Of a stretch of DNA of 64,000 nt, positions 36,587 through 44,214 are shown piece by piece. The notes under the pieces were generated by a model, which ran no database searches, was not told the DNA's origin, and saw nothing but the letters and a program-made list of their open reading frames with translations. This DNA is from Mucilaginibacter terrae. GTDB taxonomy: Bacteria; Bacteroidota; Bacteroidia; Sphingobacteriales; Sphingobacteriaceae. Position 1 is the first letter of the stretch. Each line of letters starts with the position of its first letter. The stretch covers positions 2,418,001 to 2,482,000 of the forward strand of contig NZ_JAVLVU010000001.1 in assembly GCF_031951985.1 (NCBI RefSeq), given 5' to 3'. The position numbers and the translations under genes are program-made.

Positions 36587-37164
36587 TGAGCCACCTTATA
36601 CTTTTAATTAACCTAATATTGGTTTGGGGATTTTTAGGCTATTATCAGCCAAACTCAAATGAGCTGAAGCCTGGGTTATATAGATATGACTATGTTTCGG
36701 TTTACATTCAAGGCAATTCTGTTACCCATGGAGACTGGCGTAAACCCAGTAAGATGAAGCCTCTTGAAAACGTAGCTTTCAGAATTATCGATCACAATAC
36801 GATCTATAAAGGTTACGGTAATTCAAAAGGAGCCTATAGATGGGGTGATACATTAATTCGTGTCAGTGATTCGGCGTTGTTAGCTTACCGACCGGTTCCA
36901 ACTAAGGTATTAGATTTTGATTTAGTTGGGGTTTATTATTTTGACCGACGATTTACCGATTCATTCAGCGTGATTTATTATTCTAAAAAAAGGAATTCCT
37001 TTATAGAACAAACGCATATTTACGCCTTAAACAGAATAGTTTCTATCTGCATGTATATGAATGAGCCTTATCATCCATTTTATGATATTGATAAATATTT
37101 TAAAATCCCTAAAGGTAAGGATACCATATATTACGGGCCGACTCAGAAGCTCAAGTTAAATTAA
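36586..37164 (+). CDS. Hypothetical exported protein
   Basis: This 192-aa protein has an N-terminal hydrophobic helix (about 2-19) that may be a signal or anchor. The rest is rich in Tyr, Arg and Lys, beta-like, with no recognised motif. The start overlaps the stop of the preceding lipoprotein gene, so the two are co-transcribed and probably work together. No homologous neighbour gives a hint of function. Confidence 0.6.
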   Translation: MSHLILLINLILVWGFLGYYQPNSNELKPGLYRYDYVSVYIQGNSVTHGDWRKPSKMKPLENVAFRIIDHNTIYKGYGNSKGAYRWGDTLIRVSDSALLAYRPVPTKVLDFDLVGVYYFDRRFTDSFSVIYYSKKRNSFIEQTHIYALNRIVSICMYMNEPYHPFYDIDKYFKIPKGKDTIYYGPTQKLKLN

Positions 37165-37178
37165 ATTTGTTTCTACCT

Positions 37179-37290
37179 CCGTAATTAACACAAATTTCCA
37201 ACTTGTGTTAATTACGGTATAAGCTTCAAGCTCTGTTATTCGAAGTCTCCGACTTCGAATCAATATGCCAATAGTCTTCAGACTACTGGC
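37179..37290. repeat. Cluster of three consecutive hairpins (REP-like)
   Basis: Three palindromes follow each other. First are perfect 15-bp arms 37179-37193 and 37203-37217 (CCGTAATTAACACAA). Second are perfect 10-bp arms 37238-37247 and 37251-37260 (ATTCGAAGTC). Third are 10-bp arms 37267-37276 and 37281-37290 with one mismatch. They lie between convergent genes. The spacing and structure resemble REP/BIME units moved by RAYT transposases, but no RAYT gene is in the window. Confidence 0.55.
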
Positions 37291-37304
37291 AGCAACCCTA
37301 AAAC

Positions 37305-37335
37305 AAAAAAGGTCAACCCAACCGGATCGACCTTT
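37305..37335 (-). terminator. Rho-independent terminator of the sugar transferase operon
   Basis: On the minus strand AAAGGTC...GACCTTT forms the stem, with an inner CC/GG extension, and is followed by TTTTTTG. It is about 55 bp past the stop at 37390. Confidence 0.75.
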
Positions 37336-37389
37336 CTATAAGTATGATATATATCTTGTTTCTTTGCTCTTGGTTCTTGTGTCTGCAGC

Positions 37390-38610
37390 TTACACGCTTT
37401 CCTTTTGCAGCAGAGCCGGTATAGTCTTCATGATGAGTTTTACATCATTAACCAGGCTGTGGTTTTGGGCATAAACGTTGTCGAGCATCAGGCGCTCTTC
37501 TTCGCTCATGTCGCCTTTGCCGCGTTTTTCTACCTGCCACAGGCCGGTTATGCCTGCCGGGGCGTGGAAACGCAGGGCGTATTTATCGGTAGTTAGCTTT
37601 TCGGCTTCGTAAAGCGGTAGCGGGCGGTTGCCTACTATGCTCATGTCGCCTATAAAAACGTTCCACAGTTGCGGTAATTCGTCGATACTGGTATTACGAA
37701 TAAAGTTACCTATACGGGTTATACGCGGGTCGTTCTTTATTTTAAAGAAGGCCGAACCTCCGGCAGTTTTTTTGTTGTCAATGTACTCACGTTCGCACCA
37801 GTGCACATTATCGGCATACATGGGGAACTGGCATTTGCCAGAGCCCATGCAATCGGCACATAAAAATGAGGTATTTTCAATTACCTTCTCTTCTTCCTTA
37901 ACGCCTTCTTTTTCCTTTTTGGCGGCAGCGTCGGTATCGTACTGGTTCAGGTGTTTCAGGTCTTTTAAACGCTGGTCGGCGTTAACGTACATCGACCTGA
38001 ACTTGTAAAACTTAAACACCTGATAGCCCGTACCCACCCTCAGCGAGTAATAAAACGCCGGACCTTTTGACTCGAGCCTTACCAGCAAATAGATAAGCAG
38101 GAAAAATGGCGATAAAAATAGTAGTGCCATACCCGAAAAGAAAATGTCGAAAGCGCGTTTACCGGCTGGTATGCTATAATTAGCCGCTACCTTCTGTCCC
38201 GATTTTTTATGCAGTGTTTCCCAGTATTCTACCAAAAAGTTTACCCGGGTTTCGATATTGCTGATCTTTACCGGATTTTTAAAAACATCGGCAACACCGG
38301 CATTTAACGCCAGCTGGCGTAAGTTGCTGTTAAAGTGGTTAACAATTAAAAAGAAGGGCACGTTGCCCATGTTGTTCTTTTTAAGCGTTTCGAGCAGTGT
38401 AATGCCCGACGAAGCCAAAACCTCATCCTGCGAAATTATGGCTGCAATGTTTAATTTATTTTGCTGCCAGGCCGAAAACATCTGCATTCCGTTTTTGAAA
38501 TGCATCAGTTGCCTGTCTTTAAAATTACACTGATTAATAGAGATGGTTAAATCATCACTCAAATTAATCAACGCAATTATTTGCCGTTGCTGGGTAAATG
38601 GTTCGCTCAT
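37390..38610 (-). CDS. Sugar transferase (WcaJ-type) with receiver-like N-terminal domain
   Basis: This 406-aa protein has a receiver-like fold at about 9-130 that lacks the phospho-acceptor Asp (AAIISQDEV at the expected strand). A single transmembrane helix (154-178) follows, then the polyprenyl-phosphate sugar-1-phosphotransferase domain (FRSMYVNAD, SIDELPQLWNVFIGDMSIVGNRP, PAGITGLWQV). The catalytic domain starts exopolysaccharide or O-antigen units on undecaprenyl phosphate. It is interrupted at about 215-285 by a charged segment with four cysteines, CX2CX5CX11C (251, 254, 260, 272). Its start overlaps the response regulator stop by 4 bp, so the two are translationally coupled. Confidence 0.85.
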   Translation of the reverse strand: MSEPFTQQRQIIALINLSDDLTISINQCNFKDRQLMHFKNGMQMFSAWQQNKLNIAAIISQDEVLASSGITLLETLKKNNMGNVPFFLIVNHFNSNLRQLALNAGVADVFKNPVKISNIETRVNFLVEYWETLHKKSGQKVAANYSIPAGKRAFDIFFSGMALLFLSPFFLLIYLLVRLESKGPAFYYSLRVGTGYQVFKFYKFRSMYVNADQRLKDLKHLNQYDTDAAAKKEKEGVKEEEKVIENTSFLCADCMGSGKCQFPMYADNVHWCEREYIDNKKTAGGSAFFKIKNDPRITRIGNFIRNTSIDELPQLWNVFIGDMSIVGNRPLPLYEAEKLTTDKYALRFHAPAGITGLWQVEKRGKGDMSEEERLMLDNVYAQNHSLVNDVKLIMKTIPALLQKESV

Positions 38611-39074
38611 AAGCTTTGCACATTCTTTCCAATTCTTCTCAATATCGCTCTCACACGTGCTTCCAGTTCGGCCGGGTTAAATGGTTTCACAATAAAATCG
38701 TCGGCACCTGTATTTAAACATCTCACACGTACTTCAGAGCTGTCTTCGCCCGATACAATAATTACAGGTATCGATTTAAAGAAATCACTGCTATGCATCT
38801 GGGTTATTAAGTCTAACCCGCTAAGGTTAGGGGTATTTAAGTCGGATATGACTAAATCGGGGATATTACCATTTTGTAAAAACGACAGCGCCTCTAATGC
38901 CGAGGGGCATATCTCCAGTTCGTAGGATTTGCCTAAGAATTTGCGGAGTATGAGCTGCATATAATTGTCGTCTTCAACAATCAATATTTTGGTTTGTCCC
39001 GTGTCTGAAAATCCCATTCGAGTGGATTTGTTAGTTGTGCTTAATAGGTTGTTAATAACAGGTATCATACTCAA
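38607..39074 (-). CDS. Single-domain response regulator
   Basis: This 155-aa receiver domain has no output domain. The acidic pocket is EDD (34-36), the phospho-acceptor is Asp78 in LVISDLN, the switch Ser is at 108, and Lys130 is in FIVKPF. The first 20 residues are an extension; a shorter start at Met20 is possible. Overlapping the sugar transferase gene by 4 bp, it probably controls that enzyme by protein contact rather than by DNA binding. The cognate kinase is not in the window. Confidence 0.9.
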   Translation of the reverse strand: MSMIPVINNLLSTTNKSTRMGFSDTGQTKILIVEDDNYMQLILRKFLGKSYELEICPSALEALSFLQNGNIPDLVISDLNTPNLSGLDLITQMHSSDFFKSIPVIIVSGEDSSEVRVRCLNTGADDFIVKPFNPAELEARVRAILRRIGKNVQSL

Positions 39075-39134
39075 TTGCTTTATGTACCTTGTTACGAAAT
39101 TTCTAACGTAAAGGTTCTGCGATTATCAAATATG

Positions 39135-39950
39135 TTACGAAAAAAATACTCTTTTAAAACGTTTAACGGTTGCTTTCCACAAACCACCGTCAATTTGTAT
39201 TCTCCGGTCCGTAGTCCAAACTATCGACTGCGGGCTTGTAACACGATGTATACTGCCAAAACCTTTATTTTTTAATTTTAATGCCAGGTAACCATCCTCG
39301 TTGGTGCCGGCCGGGTGGTTAAAACTATCCACCTGCAGGCCTTCTTCGCGCCTAAAAGCCGAATCGAACCCGTAAACATTTACCGCCTCATTTTTAAAGT
39401 ACTGGTTATAAACCCGGGTAAGGTCAGAAAAGTACTCGTAAAAAAAGTAAGTAAAACGTCCTGTTTTGCCCACCGGTATAAATGAAAACAAACCGTAGGT
39501 AATAGCTACTTTCTTGCTCTCATCGGCCAGCGGCTTTATCATTTCCTCTATCCAGTCTTCCGGGTATATGGTGTCGGCATCGGCATTTAAAATATATTTG
39601 CCTTTGGCTTCGGCCAGTCCACGGTTGCGGGCAGGCGTTATACCCTGTGTAGTTTCAAGTATGCAGTTAACACCGCAGGCTTTAACTAATTCTTCTGTTT
39701 TATCTTTAGAGTTATTGTTGATTACGTTGATCTCAACAGCCCATTTTGTTTCGTTGTTGCATAACGAGGCCAAAGTTTGCACTATGGTACTCTCTTCATT
39801 ATAAGCCGGTATTGATACCGTTACATCAGGCACGGCTGTGCCCTTACGTAACCGCTGATAAGCCTCACTCACCTTTGCAGGGTCTTGCTTATTGTAAAAA
39901 AAATTGCTTACATAAGCAGGTATCGAAACAGGTCTCATAAAACGAAGCAA
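39135..39950 (-). CDS. Glycosyltransferase family 2
   Basis: This 271-aa GT-A fold enzyme has TVSIPAYNEESTI (44-56), the nucleotide-binding NNNSKDKT, and the metal-binding DAD at 124-126 in ILNADADTIYP. RNRGLAEAKGKYI fits the usual GT2 pattern. It transfers a sugar from a nucleotide donor, probably to a lipid-linked exopolysaccharide intermediate. It is the first gene of the minus-strand operon with the response regulator and sugar transferase. An ATG 12 bp downstream is an alternative start. Between 39951 and 40213 nothing was recognised. Confidence 0.85.
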   Translation of the reverse strand: MLRFMRPVSIPAYVSNFFYNKQDPAKVSEAYQRLRKGTAVPDVTVSIPAYNEESTIVQTLASLCNNETKWAVEINVINNNSKDKTEELVKACGVNCILETTQGITPARNRGLAEAKGKYILNADADTIYPEDWIEEMIKPLADESKKVAITYGLFSFIPVGKTGRFTYFFYEYFSDLTRVYNQYFKNEAVNVYGFDSAFRREEGLQVDSFNHPAGTNEDGYLALKLKNKGFGSIHRVTSPQSIVWTTDRRIQIDGGLWKATVKRFKRVFFS

Positions 39951-40213
39951 ATTATAATTTTTCCTTGAACTTTTTATATTTTTTATCAGCCAACCAATGC
40001 ATTTAATAGAAATTTAATACCATTAGAGCTATTAGTAGTAACCTTTACCGCATTAACAGAAGACTAACAATAACGTTATACGGAAATCAGGTGCAGTTGG
40101 TGCAGTTAATTTACATTTTTTTCACCGCTTGTAAATAACTGTTAATGTTTGAGTTATATATATGATAAATTGTACGCTCCCGCACTTAAGCAATTATTGG
40201 CTAAATTAGCAGC

Positions 40214-40981
40214 ATGAGCAAGCAAAAACCCACCATTTTAGTAGTAAACGATGATGGCATAACCGCACCGGGCATTAAAGCACTGATTGAAACCATGCAG
40301 CAAATAGGCCGTGTGGTGGTGGTGGCTCCGGATAGTCCGCAATCGGGCATGGGCCATGCCATCACCATAGGTAAACCGCTGCGTTTAGACCCGGTTGACC
40401 TTTATGAAGGCGTGGAAATGTACAAATGCTCGGGCACACCGGTTGATTGTGTAAAGCTTGCTGTTAACCGTATTTTTAGTGGCAAAAAGCCCGATCTGTG
40501 CGTATCGGGCATTAATCACGGGCTAAACAATTCTATTAACGTATTGTACTCGGGCACCATGTCGGCCGCGGTTGAGGGTTGTATCGAGTCTATACCATCC
40601 ATAGGTTTTTCGCTCGATGATTATACTTTGCAGGCTAATTTCAAACCATCTTTACCATTTGTTAAACAAATTGCCGAGCAGGTTTTAGCGCATGGCTTAC
40701 CGGCCGGCACATTGCTTAATGTAAACTTTCCTAACAGAAACGACTTGAAAGGCATTAAAATTTGTCGGCAGGCCCACGGCAAATGGGCCGAAGAGTTTGA
40801 CGAGCGCATGGACCCACACAAACGCCCTTATTACTGGCTAACCGGCGAATTTCAACTCAACGACCAGGGTGAAGACACCGATGTTTGGGCGCTTGATCAT
40901 GGCTACGTATCAGTTGTACCGGTACAATATGATATGACCGCGCATCATGCTATTTCGGTTTTAAATGGGTGGAAGTTTTAA
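40214..40981 (+). CDS. surE: 5'/3'-nucleotidase SurE
   Basis: This 255-aa metal-dependent nucleoside monophosphatase is involved in stationary-phase survival. The N-terminal ILVVNDDGITAPG holds the metal ligands Asp13 and Asp14. Further family blocks are VVAPDSPQSGMGHAIT, GTPVDCVKLA, SGINHGLNNS and YSGTMSAAVEG. Length is normal. In many Bacteroidota surE lies close to lpxB; here about 1 kb of repeats and a minus-strand gene separate them. Confidence 0.95.
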   Translation: MSKQKPTILVVNDDGITAPGIKALIETMQQIGRVVVVAPDSPQSGMGHAITIGKPLRLDPVDLYEGVEMYKCSGTPVDCVKLAVNRIFSGKKPDLCVSGINHGLNNSINVLYSGTMSAAVEGCIESIPSIGFSLDDYTLQANFKPSLPFVKQIAEQVLAHGLPAGTLLNVNFPNRNDLKGIKICRQAHGKWAEEFDERMDPHKRPYYWLTGEFQLNDQGEDTDVWALDHGYVSVVPVQYDMTAHHAISVLNGWKF

Positions 40982-40987
40982 CCTACC

Positions 40988-41289
40988 ACGTCATTGCGAA
41001 GCAGTAGCGGGTATTTCGCGGGGTGCTGAAGCAATCCGGGAGTTCAAGGCAGTGCTTTTACTTAATGCAGTGTCCTATTAGCACAGGTAAAGTGATTCTA
41101 CCCACGTCTGTGGATGTACTTTCTTCTTTATACAAAAAATAAAGTACAAAACACTGATGCCGCGAAAAATGGTTTCGTTAGGACAGTGCTTTATTATGAT
41201 ATAAATACCCACCTGTCAGCCTGAGCCTGTCGAAGACTTAGCAAAGTGCTTAACCAAGCGGCGAGTGCTTCGACAAGCTCAGCATGACA
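40988..41289. repeat. Repeat-rich intergenic block
   Basis: Three repeat types lie in 300 bp. A single GTCATTGCGAAGCA arm at about 40990 is related to the ends of the element at 63400-63802. A GTACTTT...AAAGTAC inverted pair is near 41115-41148. An imperfect palindrome has arms 41214-41237 and 41265-41289 (TGTCAGCCTGAGCCTGTCGAAG and its near complement), a form very common between Bacteroidota genes. There is no ORF of note. Confidence 0.6.
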
Positions 41290-41333
41290 AGTTTTTCACA
41301 CAACTCCCAACCAACATCTGACAACTCCCAAAT

Positions 41334-41906
41334 CTACTGCACACTATTCAGCGACAAATCTATTCCCTGCGGGGCGCCTTCTATTTTACAAACGAGTGGA
41401 AAATCGGGATTGTTGAGTATCCAAATTTTAGTTTTGCCGTTGGCCGTTGTGGCGTAAAAGGTATCTACTTCTTTATCACCCAGGGTAAAAGCCGGGGCAG
41501 CATCGGTTACTACGATAAACTTTTGTCCGTTAAGCTCAAACGCTTTGTTGGTGGTGAGGCTGGTAAACGTATCTTTTGATATAAAGGCTATGGTTTCGTT
41601 GTCCTTGAGTTTGGTAATTTCTTCGTAACCGGGTTCGCGCAGGGCCATTTTGGTGCCGCTTTGTATGGCCTTGGCCGATATTTCGAACGTGCCGCTACCT
41701 AAAGGCCCTATTGCCCACTTCATGCGCAGCGGAGCTTCAAATTGAGTAATGGTTAAAAAAGCCGGAACGGTTTGCCCCATGGCACGGGCATGAGCGGTAT
41801 AGTTTAGTATGGTACCGGTTTTTATTTGCGGCACCAATTTTTGTGCGTTGGCTGTTATAGCGGTAATGACTATGCTCAGGGTAATAAAAAACTTCTTCAT
41901 CTTCAA
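41334..41906 (-). CDS. Hypothetical exported protein
   Basis: This 190-aa protein has a signal peptide (1-21, ending NAQ). The body is beta-rich, with alternating short strands (GTILNYTAHARA, KWAIGPLGSGTFEIS), similar in feel to DUF3108-like lipid-binding beta-barrel proteins, but no motif is decisive. It sits alone between repeats and the lpxB unit, on the opposite strand to both surE and lpxB. Confidence 0.6.
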   Translation of the reverse strand: MKMKKFFITLSIVITAITANAQKLVPQIKTGTILNYTAHARAMGQTVPAFLTITQFEAPLRMKWAIGPLGSGTFEISAKAIQSGTKMALREPGYEEITKLKDNETIAFISKDTFTSLTTNKAFELNGQKFIVVTDAAPAFTLGDKEVDTFYATTANGKTKIWILNNPDFPLVCKIEGAPQGIDLSLNSVQ

Positions 41907-42018
41907 TAGTTTATTAATTGCTTAAATGTAGCTTTTTATTTATTGCAGATGAGCAACTTTCTTACCATCAAATATCATGTGTAAACCCTAAACTCTTAAA
42001 GATTTGTACTTTTACCAA

Positions 42019-42282
42019 ATGTTGAGCAAAAATTCGATGGCATTAGGGGTATTGCTTGGTGCCGTACTACCCGGTATAGCTTGGCTGGTGTTCGGTTTTT
42101 TTTATAAAGATGCCTTTGTACTTAATAAACCCGCTATACCCTACATCATTGCCATAGGTTTAAATTTAGTGCTCATCAGAGTTTTACACAGCAAAGGCGC
42201 CGATAATACCACCCGGGGCATTATGCTGGCTTCATTTGCTTGTATGGTTTTGCTTATTGTATTTAAAGTGCGGTTAACATGA
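42019..42282 (+). CDS. Small membrane protein upstream of lpxB
   Basis: The ATG at 42019 (MLSKNSMALGVLLGAVLPG) was preferred to a TTG 15 bp upstream. The 87-aa protein has three predicted transmembrane helices (about 9-28, 41-56, 68-84) and no known domain. Its stop overlaps the lpxB start as ATGA (42279-42282), so it is translationally coupled to lpxB. A small membrane protein in this position is seen in other Bacteroidota; its role in lipid A synthesis is unproven. Confidence 0.7.
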   Translation: MLSKNSMALGVLLGAVLPGIAWLVFGFFYKDAFVLNKPAIPYIIAIGLNLVLIRVLHSKGADNTTRGIMLASFACMVLLIVFKVRLT

Positions 42283-43427
42283 AATATTACCTTGTAGCCG
42301 GCGAAGCATCGGGCGATTTACATGGTGCCAACCTCCTGAAGGCATTGAAAGCTGAAGACCCGCAGGCTGAGTTCCGCTTTTTTGGGGGCGATTTAATGCA
42401 GGCTGAGGGCGGCACGCTGGTTCAACATTACAGCACCATGGCCTATATGGGTTTTGCCGAGGTGTTGATGAACATTCGCACCATCATGCGCAATATGAAG
42501 GCCTGTAAGCAAGACATTGCCGCATGGAAACCCGATACCTTAATACTGATTGATTTTCCCGGCTTTAACCTCAAAATAGCCGAGTTTGCCCAAACGCTGG
42601 GTATTCCGGTTTGCTTTTACATATCGCCCAAGGTATGGGCCTGGAACCAAAAGCGCGTGCACAAAATTAAGCGTGTGGTTAATCACCTGTTTTGTATACT
42701 GCCTTTTGAGGTGGAGTTTTACAAGCAGTTTGATATGAAGGTAGATTATGTGGGCAACCCACTGCTGGATGCCATAGCCGCCTTTACGCCTGATGAAAGC
42801 TTCCTGCAAAAACATAAGCTAAACGATAAAAAAATTATAGCTCTGCTACCCGGCAGCCGCAAGCAGGAAATAAGCCGCCTGCTGCCCGAAATGGTAAAAT
42901 TAGCTACCCGTTTCCCCGAATATCAATTTGTAGTAGCCGGTGCGCCATCGTTCCAAATGGCATATTACGAGCAATATCTTGATGGCTCAAACCTACCGGT
43001 GGTTTTTAATGCCACTTATGATCTACTGCACCACGCGCACACGGCCATTGTAGCATCGGGCACCGCTGTTTTAGAAACCGCCTTGTTTAATGTTCCGCAA
43101 GTAGCGGTGTACAAAGCCCACCAGTTTATGGTAACCGTTGCCAAGATGTTTTTAAAGATCAAATACATTACGCTGGTTAACCTCATTATGGATAAACCCG
43201 TAGTAAAAGAACTGATTCAGGAAGATTGCAATACCGAAAGCTTAAGTACCGAACTAAGCCAACTACTTTCAGGCAGCTACCGCAATGCCATGCTCAGCAA
43301 CTACCAGGAGTTGCATACCCTTATGGGCACTCCCGGCGCATCGGCCAAAACGGCTAAGCTTATTGTTGGGTATATCACAAAAAAAAGAGCCATGCTTGCA
43401 GCATGGCTCTATCGTTTTCATAGGTGA
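42279..43427 (+). CDS. lpxB: Lipid-A-disaccharide synthase
   Basis: This 382-aa peripheral inner-membrane GT19 enzyme joins lipid X and UDP-2,3-diacylglucosamine to make the lipid A disaccharide. The N-terminal YYLVAGEASGDLHGANL is the family signature. Others are LIDFPGFNLKIA, FYISPKVWAWNQKRVHKIK, LLPGSRKQEI and the acceptor-site VASGTAVLETALFNVPQVAVYK. The last 15 codons encode KKRAMLAAWLYRFHR and contain a perfect hairpin that serves as a terminator for the opposite strand. Confidence 0.95.
   Translation: MKYYLVAGEASGDLHGANLLKALKAEDPQAEFRFFGGDLMQAEGGTLVQHYSTMAYMGFAEVLMNIRTIMRNMKACKQDIAAWKPDTLILIDFPGFNLKIAEFAQTLGIPVCFYISPKVWAWNQKRVHKIKRVVNHLFCILPFEVEFYKQFDMKVDYVGNPLLDAIAAFTPDESFLQKHKLNDKKIIALLPGSRKQEISRLLPEMVKLATRFPEYQFVVAGAPSFQMAYYEQYLDGSNLPVVFNATYDLLHHAHTAIVASGTAVLETALFNVPQVAVYKAHQFMVTVAKMFLKIKYITLVNLIMDKPVVKELIQEDCNTESLSTELSQLLSGSYRNAMLSNYQELHTLMGTPGASAKTAKLIVGYITKKRAMLAAWLYRFHR
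43378..43410 (-). terminator. Minus-strand terminator embedded in the lpxB 3' end
   Basis: The perfect 11-bp arms AGAGCCATGCT (43386-43396) and AGCATGGCTCT (43400-43410) have a 3-nt loop. On the minus strand they are followed by a run of eight T. It would end the transcript of the three small genes at 43467-44019, yet it is wholly inside the lpxB reading frame. Confidence 0.8.
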
Positions 43428-43466
43428 TGTAAAAAAGTTTTATATAGGTAGATGGTAAAATGCTTA

Positions 43467-43607
43467 TTATGCGGCAGCAACTAACTGCTTATTTACAAAC
43501 TGGCTTTTACTTTTAAGTACTTTTAAATCAGCCATTAGTATATTTCTTAAATCCATATCAAACTTTTTCAAAAGTTTGGCTTCGGTAATTTGTTGAGTAT
43601 TTTTCAT
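43467..43607 (-). CDS. Small protein, paralogue of its upstream neighbour
   Basis: This 46-aa ORF (ATG 43607, stop 43467) begins MKNTQQITEAKLLKKFDMDL, then RNILMADLKVLKSKSQFVNK, and ends in three alanines. It aligns with the adjacent 55-aa ORF over K-hh-K-R/K-FD-x-[ED]-L...LM-x-DLK-x-[VL]-KS. It is a predicted single basic helix pair with no signal or membrane segment. The spacing of 35 bp to its neighbour and a shared terminator suggest one operon. Function unknown; I recognise no family. Confidence 0.6.
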   Translation of the reverse strand: MKNTQQITEAKLLKKFDMDLRNILMADLKVLKSKSQFVNKQLVAAA

Positions 43608-43642
43608 AGGTAGATGTAGGTGTGAGGTAAAATACTTTATAA

Positions 43643-43810
43643 TTAAGCAGCCGAAAGGCCTTTTTTTGAACTGATGCTTTGCTTGATAGTATCGATCAGT
43701 TGATTTTTTGCACTCTTAACGGCTTTCAAATCTTCCATTAACAGGGCTTTTAATTCATTGTCAAAACGTTTTACGATTTTGCTAATTGGGGCTTTGGTAG
43801 TAGTTTTCAT
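43643..43810 (-). CDS. Small protein, paralogue of its downstream neighbour
   Basis: This 55-aa ORF (ATG 43810, stop 43643) begins MKTTTKAPISKIVKRFDNEL, continues KALLMEDLKAVKSAKNQLID, and ends GLSAA. The core VKRFDNELKALLMEDLKAVKS matches the 46-aa neighbour at most positions, so the two arose by tandem duplication. It is highly basic and helical and could bind nucleic acid or a protein partner, but this is not shown. It starts 26 bp after the stop of the 60-aa gene. Confidence 0.6.
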   Translation of the reverse strand: MKTTTKAPISKIVKRFDNELKALLMEDLKAVKSAKNQLIDTIKQSISSKKGLSAA

Positions 43811-43836
43811 CGTTTGGTAAGTTTTAAGGTCAAATA

Positions 43837-44019
43837 TTAATTACTCTGTTTTTTCTCTTTGTCAATATGGTCTGTTTCGGTCAGGTTGTCTTTACGACGT
43901 TTGGCTTCTTCATACTGCCTTTGTACCTGTTCATCATCACGCGGGTCCGATGGTTGTTCAGGGTTTTGCGGGTTTTCCCACTCCTGTGATTCGTCGGGGT
44001 TTGTGTGATTATTTACCAT
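43837..44019 (-). CDS. Small hydrophilic protein
   Basis: The start at ATG 44019 (MVNNHTNPDESQEWENPQNP) gives 60 aa; a longer start at 44076 would add an unlikely Cys-rich leader. The protein is very rich in Asp, Glu, Asn, Gln, Pro and Lys and is probably disordered (EEAKRRKDNLTETDHIDKEKK). It is the first of three small minus-strand genes ending at the terminator in lpxB. Similar composition is seen in the small protein at 52998-53162. Confidence 0.55.
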   Translation of the reverse strand: MVNNHTNPDESQEWENPQNPEQPSDPRDDEQVQRQYEEAKRRKDNLTETDHIDKEKKQSN

Positions 44020-44197
44020 TTCAATCAATTTGATTAACCTATTGCCAATTGAATGCCAAACTATGCATCCGCACAAAAAATATTTTACAATTAACTGAAT
44101 ATTAGGAAGAAAAATTACAATACAACTTCGATTATAGGTTTCACACGAAGGCGATTGCTCCTTTTAATTAATAAAATGCTGTATGGTAAAAACAGAC

Positions 44198-44212
44198 ACT
44201 GTATAGTACAGT
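44198..44212. promoter_or_regulatory. Palindrome ACTGTA-TAG-TACAGT
   Basis: A perfect 6+6 palindrome with a 3-bp centre lies 2 bp after the MFS stop. It may be a protein-binding site or a weak hairpin. No matching copy was noticed elsewhere. Confidence 0.3.
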
Positions 44213-44214
44213 AG

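Noticed and set aside
37265-37474. Plus-strand 69-codon ORF after the hairpin cluster
   Set aside because: It spans a hairpin and a terminator and runs into the antisense of the sugar transferase gene; no coding character.
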